Positions 29,912 to 41,100 of a stretch of 64,000 nt of DNA are shown piece by piece. Position numbers and translations under genes: made by a program. Every line of letters begins with the position of its first letter. The first letter of the stretch is position 1. This DNA comes from Pseudomonas leptonychotis (GTDB lineage: Bacteria; Pseudomonadota; Gammaproteobacteria; Pseudomonadales; Pseudomonadaceae), in assembly GCF_004920405.1 (NCBI RefSeq), contig NZ_RFLV01000002.1, forward strand, positions 434,001 through 498,000, written 5' to 3'. The notes beneath the pieces are model-generated. The model saw only the letters and a list, made by a program, of their open reading frames with translations. It did no database searches and was not told the origin of the DNA.

Positions 29912-32900
29912 ATGTCCGATCGTAACGTCCGCCTCCAAGCTCTGCAGAAAGCGCTTTCTGAACGCATCCTGGTCCTCGACGGCGGTATGGGCACCATGAT
30001 CCAGAGCTATAAACTGGAGGAAGAAGATTACCGCGGCGCGCGTTTCGCCGATTGGCCAAGCGACGTTAAGGGCAACAACGACCTGCTGATCCTCAGCCGC
30101 CCGGACGTGATCGGCGCCATCGAAAAGGCCTACCTGGATGCCGGCGCGGACATTCTGGAAACCAACACCTTCAACGCCACCCAGGTGTCTCAGGCCGATT
30201 ACGGCATGCAGAGCCTGGCCTATGAGCTGAACGTCGTAGGCGCGCGCCTGGCCCGTAACGTGGCGGATGCCAAGACCCTGGAAACCCCGAACAAGCCACG
30301 CTTTGTCGCCGGCGTGCTGGGCCCAACCAGCCGTACCTGCTCTATCTCCCCGGACGTCAACGACCCCGGCTACCGCAACGTCACCTTCGACGAGCTGGTA
30401 GAAAACTACGTCGAGGCCACACGCGGCCTGATCGAGGGCGGCGCCGACCTGATCCTGATCGAAACCATTTTCGACACGCTTAACGCCAAGGCGGCGATCT
30501 TCGCTGTGCAGCAGGTGTTTGAAGACGACAATGTCGAACTGCCAATCATGATCTCCGGCACCATCACCGACGCCTCCGGCCGTACCCTCTCAGGGCAAAC
30601 CACCGAAGCCTTCTGGAACTCGGTCAACCACGCCAAGCCGATCTCCGTGGGGCTGAACTGCGCCCTCGGTGCCAAAGACCTGCGCCCATACCTGGAGGAG
30701 CTGTCGGCCAAGGCCGGCACCCACGTCTCCGCGCACCCCAATGCCGGTTTGCCAAATGCCTTCGGTGAATACGATGAAACCCCGGCTGAAATGGCGGTGG
30801 TGGTGGAAGAGTTCGCCGCCTCGGGCTTTTTGAACATCATCGGCGGCTGCTGCGGCACTACGCCAGCCCACATCCAGGCGATTGCGGACGCGGTGAGTAA
30901 ATATCCGCCGCGCGTCATCCCGGAAATCCCCAAGGCTTGCCGCCTGTCCGGCCTTGAGCCGTTCACCATCGACCGCAGCTCGCTGTTTATCAACGTCGGC
31001 GAGCGCACCAACATCACCGGTTCGGCGCGTTTCGCCCGGCTGATCCGCGAGGAGAACTACACCGAAGCCCTTGAAGTCGCCCTGCAGCAGGTGGAAGCCG
31101 GCGCTCAGGTAATCGACATCAACATGGACGAGGGCATGCTCGACTCCAAGGCGGCGATGGTCAAATTCCTCAACCTGATCGCAGGCGAACCGGACATCTC
31201 CCGCGTGCCAATCATGATCGACTCCTCCAAGTGGGAAGTGATCGAGGCCGGCCTCAAGTGCATCCAAGGCAAAGGCATCGTCAACTCGATTTCGATGAAG
31301 GAAGGCGTCGAGCAGTTCAAGTACCACGCCAAGCTGTGCAAGCGCTACGGCGCCGCCGTGGTAGTCATGGCCTTCGACGAAGCCGGCCAAGCCGACACCG
31401 CCGCGCGCAAACGCGAAATCTGCCAGCGCAGCTACGACATTTTGGTCAATGAAGTGGGCTTCCCGCCGGAAGACATCATCTTCGACCCAAACATCTTCGC
31501 CATCGCCACCGGCATCGAGGAGCACAACAACTACGCGGTCGACTTTATCGAGGCCTGCGCCTTTATCCGCGACCACCTGCCCTTTGCCCTGACCTCGGGC
31601 GGCGTGTCCAACGTGTCGTTCTCGTTCCGTGGCAACAACCCGGTTCGCGAAGCGATCCATTCGGTGTTCCTCTACCACGCGATCCAGAACGGCCTGACCA
31701 TGGGCATCGTCAACGCCGGCCAGCTGGAAATTTACGACGAGATCCCCAAAGAACTGCGTGAGAAGGTCGAGGACGTTGTACTCAACCGCACTGCCGAAGG
31801 TACCGATGCACTGCTGGCGATTGCCGACAACTACAAGGGCGACGGCAGCGTCAAAGAAGTCGAAACCGAAGAGTGGCGTACCTGGAGCGTGGTTGACCGT
31901 CTCAAACATGCGCTCGTCAAGGGCATCACCAGCCACATTATCGAAGACACTGAAGAATGCCGTCAGCAGTGCGCACGCCCCATCGAGGTCATCGAAGGCC
32001 CGCTGATGAGCGGCATGAACGTGGTCGGCGACCTGTTCGGTGCGGGCAAAATGTTCCTGCCCCAGGTGGTGAAATCGGCGCGGGTAATGAAGCAGGCGGT
32101 CGGTCACTTGATCCCCTTTATCGAGCTGGAAAAAGGCGACAAACCAGAAGCCAAAGGCAAGATCCTGATGGCTACGGTGAAAGGCGATGTGCACGACATC
32201 GGTAAGAACATCGTCGGCGTGGTGCTCGGTTGTAATGGCTACGACATCGTCGATCTGGGCGTGATGGTACCTGCGGAGAAGATTCTGCAAACGGCGATTG
32301 CGGAAAAATGCGACATCATCGGTTTGTCCGGCCTGATCACCCCTTCGCTGGATGAAATGGTCCACGTTGCCCGTGAGATGCAGCGCCAGGGCTTTACCCT
32401 GCCCCTGATGATTGGCGGCGCAACCACCTCCAAAGCCCACACAGCCGTGAAAATCGAACCCAAGTACCAGAACGACGCGGTGATCTACGTCACCGACGCC
32501 TCGCGTGCGGTGGGCGTGGCCACTCAACTGCTGTCGAAAGAATTGAAAGCCGACTTCGTCGAGCGTACTCGCCTGGACTACATCGAAGTACGCGAACGTA
32601 CCGCCAACCGTAGCGCCCGCACCGAACGCCTGAGCTACGCCAAATCGGTCGCCAATAAACCTAAGTTCGATTGGTCGACGTATCAGCCAACCGTGCCGAG
32701 TTTTACTGGCGTGAAAGTGCTGGACAACATCGACCTGAATGTTCTGGCCGAGTACATCGACTGGACACCGTTCTTTATCTCCTGGGACCTGGCCGGCAAG
32801 TTCCCGCGCATCCTCAGCGACGAAGTGGTCGGCGAAGCGGCCACCGCGCTGTATGCCGACGCCCAGGAGATGCTGAAGAAACTGATCGACGAGAAGCTGA

Positions 32901-33622
32901 TCAGCGCCCGCGCCGTGCTCGGCTTCTGGCCTGCCAATCAGGTGCAGGACGATGACCTGCAGGTATACGGCAGCGATGGTCAACCGCTGGCCACTCTGCA
33001 TCACCTGCGCCAGCAAACCATCAAGCCGGACGGTAAAGCGAACTTCTCCCTCGCTGATTTTGTTGCACCCAAGGACAGTGGCATCACCGATTACGTTGGT
33101 GGTTTTATCACCACCGCCGGCATCGGCGCCGAGGAAGTGGCCAAGGCTTACCAGGACGCCGGCGACGATTACAACTCGATCATGGTCAAAGCCCTGGCCG
33201 ATCGCCTGGCCGAAGCCTGCGCCGAATGGCTGCACAAAGAGGTGCGCACCACGCATTGGGGCTACGAGCCAGACGAGCAGCTAAGCAACGACGAGCTAAT
33301 CAAAGAAGCCTACAAAGGCATCCGCCCTGCTCCCGGCTATCCGGCCTGCCCGGATCACACTGAAAAAGGCACGCTGTTCAATCTGCTCGACCCGGCCGCC
33401 ACCTATAACCAGGCCGGTTGCAGTGGTGTGTTCCTCACCGAGCACTACGCCATGTTCCCCGCGGCCTCGGTCAGCGGCTGGTACTTCGCCCACCCACAGG
33501 CGCAGTACTTCGCCGTCGGCAAAATCGACAAAGACCAGGTGGAAAGCTACACGGCGCGCAAACAGCAGGACCTCAACGTCAGCGAACGTTGGTTGGCGCC
33601 TAATCTGGGGTATGACAACTAA
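29912..33622 (+). CDS. metH: Cobalamin-dependent methionine synthase
   Basis: MetH transfers a methyl group from methyltetrahydrofolate to homocysteine through methylcobalamin. The 1,236-residue, four-module protein is complete. The homocysteine domain (about 1-330) has the zinc cysteines in NCALGA and GGCCGTTP. The pterin domain (about 350-620) has [14 protein letters not shown]. The B12 domain (about 650-890) has [10 protein letters not shown], whose His ligates cobalt. The reactivation domain (about 920-1230) has the SAM-binding [12 protein letters not shown]. No cobalamin riboswitch was found in the short leader. Confidence 0.98.
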   Translation: MSDRNVRLQALQKALSERILVLDGGMGTMIQSYKLEEEDYRGARFADWPSDVKGNNDLLILSRPDVIGAIEKAYLDAGADILETNTFNATQVSQADYGMQSLAYELNVVGARLARNVADAKTLETPNKPRFVAGVLGPTSRTCSISPDVNDPGYRNVTFDELVENYVEATRGLIEGGADLILIETIFDTLNAKAAIFAVQQVFEDDNVELPIMISGTITDASGRTLSGQTTEAFWNSVNHAKPISVGLNCALGAKDLRPYLEELSAKAGTHVSAHPNAGLPNAFGEYDETPAEMAVVVEEFAASGFLNIIGGCCGTTPAHIQAIADAVSKYPPRVIPEIPKACRLSGLEPFTIDRSSLFINVGERTNITGSARFARLIREENYTEALEVALQQVEAGAQVIDINMDEGMLDSKAAMVKFLNLIAGEPDISRVPIMIDSSKWEVIEAGLKCIQGKGIVNSISMKEGVEQFKYHAKLCKRYGAAVVVMAFDEAGQADTAARKREICQRSYDILVNEVGFPPEDIIFDPNIFAIATGIEEHNNYAVDFIEACAFIRDHLPFALTSGGVSNVSFSFRGNNPVREAIHSVFLYHAIQNGLTMGIVNAGQLEIYDEIPKELREKVEDVVLNRTAEGTDALLAIADNYKGDGSVKEVETEEWRTWSVVDRLKHALVKGITSHIIEDTEECRQQCARPIEVIEGPLMSGMNVVGDLFGAGKMFLPQVVKSARVMKQAVGHLIPFIELEKGDKPEAKGKILMATVKGDVHDIGKNIVGVVLGCNGYDIVDLGVMVPAEKILQTAIAEKCDIIGLSGLITPSLDEMVHVAREMQRQGFTLPLMIGGATTSKAHTAVKIEPKYQNDAVIYVTDASRAVGVATQLLSKELKADFVERTRLDYIEVRERTANRSARTERLSYAKSVANKPKFDWSTYQPTVPSFTGVKVLDNIDLNVLAEYIDWTPFFISWDLAGKFPRILSDEVVGEAATALYADAQEMLKKLIDEKLISARAVLGFWPANQVQDDDLQVYGSDGQPLATLHHLRQQTIKPDGKANFSLADFVAPKDSGITDYVGGFITTAGIGAEEVAKAYQDAGDDYNSIMVKALADRLAEACAEWLHKEVRTTHWGYEPDEQLSNDELIKEAYKGIRPAPGYPACPDHTEKGTLFNLLDPAATYNQAGCSGVFLTEHYAMFPAASVSGWYFAHPQAQYFAVGKIDKDQVESYTARKQQDLNVSERWLAPNLGYDN

Positions 33623-33645
33623 ACACGCTGTTGCGGATAAACACA

Positions 33646-33677
33646 CGGCAGCGGACTTTCTACTCAGCCCGCTGCCG
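33646..33677 (+). terminator. Hairpin after metH
   Basis: CGGCAGCGG (33646-33654) and CCGCTGCCG (33669-33677) form a nine-pair stem with a 14-base loop 24 bases after the metH stop. There is no T-run, so terminator function is uncertain. Confidence 0.45.
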
Positions 33678-33745
33678 CTGTAGTTACGCCCTTTCTCAGT
33701 CAAACACCGCTGGGCATCGCTCCAGTGCGCGAGCCCACTCTTCTT

Positions 33746-35071
33746 ATGCACAGCCTTGAACAACTTCGCAGCGGTGAACTGGCCGGTATTACTCGGCTAG
33801 ACCTTTGTTGCGACCTGTCCGACTTCCCAGAAGAGATTTTCGCTCTGGCCGACAGCCTCGAAGTCCTCAACCTTTCGGGCAACCGCCTCAGCGCACTCCC
33901 CGCCGACTTAGCGCGCCTGCATAAACTGCGTATTCTGTTTTGCTCAGACAACCTGTTCGCCTCAGTACCTGAGGTATTGGGCGAGTGTCCGCAGCTAGAA
34001 ATGATCGGATTCAAGAGCAACCGCATTCAACACCTGCCTGCTGCGGCACTACCACCCAAGTTGCGCTGGCTGATCCTGACCGACAATCGACTGCAGCAGC
34101 TACCGGCTGAGTTAGGTGACTGTGCGCACTTACAAAAGCTGATGCTGGCAGGCAACCAGGTCCGCGCGCTACCCGCGAGCCTGGCCAACCTGCATCGCTT
34201 GGAGCTACTGCGCATCGCGGCTAACCACCTAGAGCATCTACCGGAATGGCTCACGGGATTACCGTCCTTGTGCTGGCTGGCCTTTGCCGGCAATCCATTC
34301 AGCGACGCCAGCGAAGCTGAAATTCTTCGGCAACACCCACTGCCGACCATCGCGCACGACACCCTTAAGCTGGGTGAAATACTTGGTCAGGGCGCCTCGG
34401 GGATTATCCACAGTGCGACCTGGCAGCAGCCAAACCAGCCGGCGCAGGCCATGGCGGTCAAACTGTTCAAAGGTGACATAACCAGCGACGGACTTGCCCA
34501 CAGCGAGATGGCCGCCTGTATAGCAGCCGGTGAACATAACAACCTAATCAGCGTTGCCGGCCCACTGGAACCACTGCAGGACGGCCCGCCCGGCCTGTTA
34601 CTGGAGCGTATTGCGCCAAGTTTCCAACCACTGGCCGGGCCGCCCTCACTCACCAGCTGCACGCGCGACTGTTACGCCGAGCAGCGTCGTTTCAGCGTGG
34701 CAGAAGCCTTACGCATTTTGCGCGACACAGCGGCGGCCGTCGTTCACCTGCATCAACGCGGCATCCTTCATGGCGATCTATATGCCCATAACTTGCTGGT
34801 CGACCCAGCCGGGCAAACGCTATTAGGCGATTTCGGCGCTGCTTCGTTTTTCCAACCCCAGAGCAGCAGCGGGATCGCCCTGCAACAGCTCGAGGCCCGT
34901 GCCTTTGCCTGCTTGCTAGAGGAGTTGTTAGTGCGTTGCAACAAAGAGGACCAGCCCCTTCAGCAAGCCCGCTTGTGGCATCTGCATGCACGATGCAGCC
35001 ACCCGCAACCTGCCGAACGTCCGTTGTTCGCCGAGATTCAAGAGTGCCTGCAAGACTGCAACGCGGCCTGA
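33746..35071 (+). CDS. Leucine-rich-repeat protein fused to a eukaryotic-type protein kinase
   Basis: This 441-residue protein has two halves. Residues about 10-205 carry seven to eight leucine-rich repeats of the LxxLxLxxNxLxxLPxxL type. Residues about 215-435 form a compact protein kinase domain with a glycine loop LGQGASGIIHSA, the invariant Lys in MAVKLF, the catalytic loop HGDLYAHN and LGDFGAA. The usual HRD Arg is Gly, so it is a non-RD kinase, but Lys, Asp, Asn and DFG are present and activity is plausible. No membrane segment is seen. A GTG start at 33725 is an alternative; neither has a good ribosome site. Substrate unknown. Confidence 0.85.
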   Translation: MHSLEQLRSGELAGITRLDLCCDLSDFPEEIFALADSLEVLNLSGNRLSALPADLARLHKLRILFCSDNLFASVPEVLGECPQLEMIGFKSNRIQHLPAAALPPKLRWLILTDNRLQQLPAELGDCAHLQKLMLAGNQVRALPASLANLHRLELLRIAANHLEHLPEWLTGLPSLCWLAFAGNPFSDASEAEILRQHPLPTIAHDTLKLGEILGQGASGIIHSATWQQPNQPAQAMAVKLFKGDITSDGLAHSEMAACIAAGEHNNLISVAGPLEPLQDGPPGLLLERIAPSFQPLAGPPSLTSCTRDCYAEQRRFSVAEALRILRDTAAAVVHLHQRGILHGDLYAHNLLVDPAGQTLLGDFGAASFFQPQSSSGIALQQLEARAFACLLEELLVRCNKEDQPLQQARLWHLHARCSHPQPAERPLFAEIQECLQDCNAA

Positions 35072-35096
35072 CCACACCAGTATCTAACTCCACAAA

Positions 35097-35127
35097 CAAA
35101 CAGCCCGCCATTAAGGCGGGCTGTTTA
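35097..35127. terminator. Bidirectional terminator between LRR-kinase and RTX genes
   Basis: CAGCCCGCC-ATTAA-GGCGGGCTG with an A-rich flank on the left and TTTATT on the right. It serves both convergent genes. Confidence 0.85.
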
Positions 35128-35140
35128 TTAGCGCGTTGTA

Positions 35141-38100
35141 CTACTGCCAGTTTGCTGCGATGACCGCATTGAGTTGGTCACGCTGCACCTGACTCAGGTT
35201 GATTTCCCCACCAGCTGGCGCGCCGAAGGCGGCCATGGCACTGACGAGATTGTCGACCTGGTTGGCGTACAAAGTCGAGCCGCCTGCCTGGACGGCATCC
35301 AGACGCTGGGCGGAGTTTGCATACCAATCCTGCACGGTAACGCTGTCTTCCGAGCCCCGGACGTCAATCACCAGGCTGTCACCTTGGCGAGACAACCAGA
35401 GGTTGTCACGGGTGATACCTTCGATGCTCAGGATGTCGTTATCAGCCGGAGTATTGGACAAGTTGTTGATGCTGTCCTGACCATCACCCGCAGCGAAGTA
35501 GTAGGTATCACTACCGTCGCCACCGAGCAGGTAGTCATTACCCTTGCCGCCGCGCAGCTTGTCGTTACCCGCACCACCGTCAATCAGGTCAGCATCGGAC
35601 GAACCAATGATGTTCTGATCGCCGGCCTGCCCTGCCAGAATGGTTCCAAAGGAACGCTCATCCGGCACGCCCTGATAGTTCGGCGAGCCTGCGGCATCCG
35701 GATTTGTAAGACCGAACGCACCGAACAACTGAGCAGATGTCAGTTGGTCACCGGAAGCAAAGCTGATCACATCAACGACGTGGTCACCGCCCAAGAACCA
35801 GTTCTTCAGGGTGACCTGATCGCTGCCACCGCTAACTTTTAGTACCAGATCGTTACCGCTCTTCATCAAACCACTAGAGACTTGATTGAAGGCGATGCCG
35901 TCAAAGCGCAGCGTGTCGAAACCGCCACCGATGTTATCGATAACGTCCTGACCGCCACCTGCAGCGAACACATAGATGTCGTCGCCACGGCCGCCAACTA
36001 GAGTGTCATTACCGGCACCACCGTTGAGGGTATCGTTGCCATTGCCACCCTCAAGACGATCATTACCGGCAGCACCAGAAAGCTGATCATTGCCATTGAA
36101 GCCTTGCAGCAAATCACGCTGAGCAGTGCCATTCAGTGCAGCATCATTACCACTGGTACCCTGCACAGCGCTGTCAAAAGCTGCAGCAGGTGCTGTAGGT
36201 ACAGCCAGCCCAAATGCGCCAAAGATCTGCGATGCAGTCAACTGCCCGCCCGTTTCGAAGCTGATGGTTTCAACCAGGTTATCGCCACCCAGGAAGAAGT
36301 CTTTCAGGGTCACTTGGTTGGCCGTGCTGCCATTCACCTTAAGGACTAGATCATTACCCGACTTGCCCAAGCCAGAAGCCACTTGGTTATAGGTAATGCC
36401 ATTGGCGAAGCGCAGAGTGTCGATTCCACCCGACTCCTCAAGCACATCCTGGCCGGCTGTGTAGACATAGGTGTCGTCACCAACGCCACCCAGCAACCGG
36501 TCATTACCTGCGCCGCCATTGAGGGTGTCCTTACCGGCACCACCAATAAGCACCTCATGGGCTGCGGTCCCGGTGAGAACATCATCACCGCCAACACCCG
36601 CAACTGGAGGCTGGTCACCGCCACCTGGATTGGTACCGCCATCACCCGGTTCTTCACCATCACCATGATTGCCGCCATCGCCGGGCTCACCGGTGCCGCC
36701 ATCAGGTAGCGCAGTCAGCAGACCGGCAATCTGAGCAGTAGTGATATAGCTGCCACCATCGGGCTGAACGTAATCGATCGCAAAATCGCCGCCTAGGAAG
36801 TGATTAGTCACTTTTACCTGCTGCGCAAGATCACCATCCACCAGAATCAGCAGATCATCACCTTCGCGATGGAAGCTCAACCGAGTGCGCGCGATACCGA
36901 TAAAGAAGGCACCGTCGAAGCCACCACCCGTGTTGTCGATTACATCGACCCCACCATTGGCGTGGTACTGATACTTGTCGTCGCCAGCACCGCCTAGCAT
37001 TAGGTCATCACCATCCTCACCATTGAGTTGGTCATTGCCGTTGCCGCCAATCAGGATGTCATCACCCGATCCGCTCTGCGAGCCGTTGCCGCCGGACAGG
37101 TAATCATTGCCGTCACCGCCTTCAATCTGGTCGTTACCGCCCATACCGAACAGGGTGTCGTTACCAGCCAAGCCGCGCACCAAATCGCGTTCTTGGCCAC
37201 CGGCCAGTTGCTCGCCTGCAGCGGTACCCTCTACGAGGGTATCGAAGCCACCAGGCACGTTGCCAGCTGCAACGATCTGGGCGATACGTGTGGCGTTGAT
37301 CAGGGAACCGCCATCGGGTTGCACATAGCTGATGGCCTTGTCGCCACCCAAGAAATGGCCCAGCACGCGCACAGATTGTTCTGCATCGCCGTCCACTAGA
37401 ATCAACAGGTCATCGCCATCGCGGGTAAAGGTCAGACGCTCTTCATCAATACCACCGCTGAAGAACACGCCATCATTGCCGCCACCAGTGTTGTCGATGG
37501 TATCGGTGCCATCGCCCAGTTTGTAGACGTATTTGTCGTCGCCAGTGCCGCCGAATAGCTGGTCGTTGCCAACACCACCCATCAACTGGTCGTTTCCAGC
37601 GCCACCATAGACAGTGTCGTTACCCTCTTCGCCATCCAGGTAGTCGTTACCGCCCTCACCATGAATTTCATCATCGCCAGCGCGACCCCAGGCCTTATCG
37701 TCACCAGCGCCTAGGCGCATGGTGTCATTGAGGTCGCGGTAACCGATAAAGCTGTCTACAGAGTCGGTACCGTGCCAGATCACTTGCCCTTCGACATCCG
37801 CCTGACTCAACTCGCTGCCATCGGCAAACACGAAGTGCTCAAGCTTGAAGTGATCATTGGGCTCTTTGAACCAGTTCTGCACAGTGATCGAGTCAGTGCC
37901 ATTGGCATGCTCAATAATCATGTCCAGACCACGACGGTGGAAGCTCAAATCGCTGGCGGCAATACCCTCACCGAAGCTCAGGGTATCCGCAGTCGGCTCA
38001 ACGTTGCTGAAAGCTTCGCCTGCACGACGCTCGATCAGCAGGTCATTGCCATCGCCCAAGTTGAAGATGTAGGTGTCTTCACCGAACGAGCCGTAGATAG

Positions 38101-41100
38101 TGTCGTTGCCAGTACCACCCTCGATGGTATTGCTGCCCTGGTTCCAGGCATTGCTGTATGCCTCGATAAGATCGTCGCCAGCACCGCCCTGCAGGGTGTC
38201 GAAACCCTCGCCTTTGAGGGTGTCGACACCCTCGCCGCCAATCAGCAGGCCGCTGCCTTCCAGGTAATCGTTACCAGCGCCACCGTCGAGCACACCACCA
38301 CCGTAAAGATGGTCATCGCCTGCATCACCGTAGAGATGGTCGTTACCACCACCGCCATTTAAGGTGTCGTTTCCGTCACCACCATGCAGTTGGTCATCGC
38401 CCCACTCACCGTTTAGCTGATCATCGCCAGCGTCGCCGTAAAGCGTATCGTCGCCATCGCCACCATTTAGGGTGTCGTTGCCGTCACCAGCGTGGATCTC
38501 ATCACTGCCTTCCTGACCATGAACGATGTCGTCCCCACCACCAGCGTGAATAACATCGTCGTCAGGGTGACCAAAAATCTCATCCGCGGTATCAGTGCCT
38601 GCCAACGCCATTTGCTTGATCTGATCAATATCCCAAGACGTACCATCGGCGAAGAGCATTGCCTCGATTGGGGTTTTGCCGTGTGCGCCTGCCTGATAGG
38701 AGAACTGATCCTTGATCCGGATTTGGTCACCAGTGGCAGTGCGGCTAATCACCAAGTCAAACTCATCACGGCGCAAGACGACATCTGCAGGAACAGCATC
38801 AGTAAATTGCAGGCTGTCGTTACCGCTTTCGTCCTGAATCAGATCAATACCGCTACCAGCAGCGAATTGGTAAAGATCATCATCCTGACCGCCTTGTAAT
38901 TGGTCATTACCGGCGCCGCCAATCAAGGTGTCATTGCCCAGGCCACCCTGAAGCAAATCATCACCAGTGCCACCATCAAGCAGGTCATCGCCAGCGAAGC
39001 CCTCTATGTGGTCAGCACCATCGCCAGCCGAGATCGTGTTATCCAGATCGTTCGCCTGAATATGATCGTCGTCTGTCGAGCCAACCAGCGTTCGAGCATT
39101 GAGTTCTTCAGGACTAAGCACTTCCAAATTGCCTAGCGCGTCCTTCAGAGTCAGCCCACGGCGAGGAGTGCTGCCGTCAAAGAAACCTTCGATCTTCAAC
39201 GTATCCTGACTGTTCTCTAGGAACGAAACGATCAGATTGTCACCACTACGGCGCAGCAACAGTTGCTCAAGGTTGTAACCTTCAATCTGGATGGTAGCTT
39301 CAGCCGGCAAGCTACTTACCCGGTCGTGATCACTGCCCTGGCGCAAGACGTACGTATCAGTCTCTCCACCCCAATAGCGATCATTACCAGCACCACCATC
39401 CAGCAAGTTTTCACCACGGCCACCAGACAGGAAATCCTCGCCACTGCCTCCCAGCAATGTATCTTTCCCATCGTCGCCATACAGAGTGTCGTTGCCGTCA
39501 CCACCAGATAAGTGATCATCCCCAGCATTGCCGTGGATCAGATCATTACCTGCCAGCCCCTGAAGTACGTCGTCTGTGGCATAGCCATACAGGTTATCAA
39601 CCCCATCAGTACCGACTTGTACGAGCTGTTTGATCGCCTCGACATTCCAGGAAGTCCCATCGGCGAAAACAATTCGATCAACCTGATAACCGTCCGTAGC
39701 GTCACTTTCAAAAAAGTGCTCAACAGTCAGTGTGTCTTCACTACCTTGAATGCTCAGGGTGAGCTTGTTCTGCAGACGAGTCAGGCGAACATCGGCAGGT
39801 AGAACGTCAGCGGCAAGCTGGATAACGTCCTCGGAGCCAGGAGAACGATCAAAATTATTGACCACATCCTGCCCGTAACCGCGACCAAAGACGTAGGTAT
39901 CCGAACCTTCCCCACCAGTCAGGTAGTCATTACCCGCACCGCCATCTAGAGTGTCATTACCCTCACCACCCTCCAGGCGATCATTGCCCTCGCCGCCAGA
40001 CAAATGATCGTTGCCCTGATTGCCAATCAGGGTGTCATTACCAACACCACCATTGATCAGATCATTCGTCGCATAGCCGTATAAGGTGTCCGCCCCGTCT
40101 GTGGGCTGCAGGACTTGCTGCTTGATTTGCTCAAGGCCCCAAAAACTGCCGTCTGCGAATGCAATGCGGTCAATAAATTGCCCTGTGGTCGCATCCTTGG
40201 CAAAAAAGCTGAGTACCGAAACCGAATCACCCGTGTCGCGGATGGTCAGTACCAGATCGTTATTGCTACTGCGGGTCAAACGGATATCCGATTGCGCTAT
40301 ACCTTCGGCAAGTTGGATTACATCCACTCGTCCAGCGGTTAGATCGTAATTGGAAATGCGATCCTGGCCGTCACCACGTCCAAACAGATAGGTATCAGAC
40401 CCCTCACCACCGTCTAGGTAGTCATTGCCACTACCACCGCGAATTACATCATGACCAGCGCCACCGCTTAGATTGTCGTTACCCAAACCACCGAGCAACG
40501 TGTCATCACCCGCCAGGCCTTCGATATGGTCATCGCCGATACCGCCGTCGATCACATCTCCTGACGCATACCCAGTTAGCTGGTCCGCACCATCCGTTGA
40601 CTGCAAGGCCATATGCTTAACTGCAGCCACATCCCATTGCGTGCCGTCAGCAAAATCGATGCGGTCGATTTGACGGCCACCGGCGCCATCCTCATAAAAG
40701 AACGACTGCACACGTATTGAGTCTTGACCATTGCTCAGGCGTAACACGAGATCACTGCCCGAACGACGAACAGTCACATCTTGAGGCGTAACACCTGCAG
40801 CGAGCTGAATTCGGTCAAGTTTCCCAGTGGAGTTATCGTAATTGCTCACAACATCATGACCAGAACCTGGTCCGAACAGATAAGTATCTGAGCCCGCACC
40901 ACCAGTCAGGTGATCGTTACCAGTGCCTCCATTCAGAACATCGTTACCCGCACCACCGTCGAGACGATCATCGCCACCGCCGCCAGCAAGCGTGTCATTG
41001 CCGCCATAGCCGTTGATGAACTCACCGATATCAGAGCCCTGAATCACATCGGCAGATTCATAGCCGTGCAACTGAGTCAACCCTTCGGCAGGCTGCATAA

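Noticed and set aside
30590..33256. 888-codon minus-strand frame antisense to metH
   Set aside because: Long antisense frames are expected from third-position G/C bias. The translation is low-complexity, with many His, Asp and Val residues, and has no recognisable motif.
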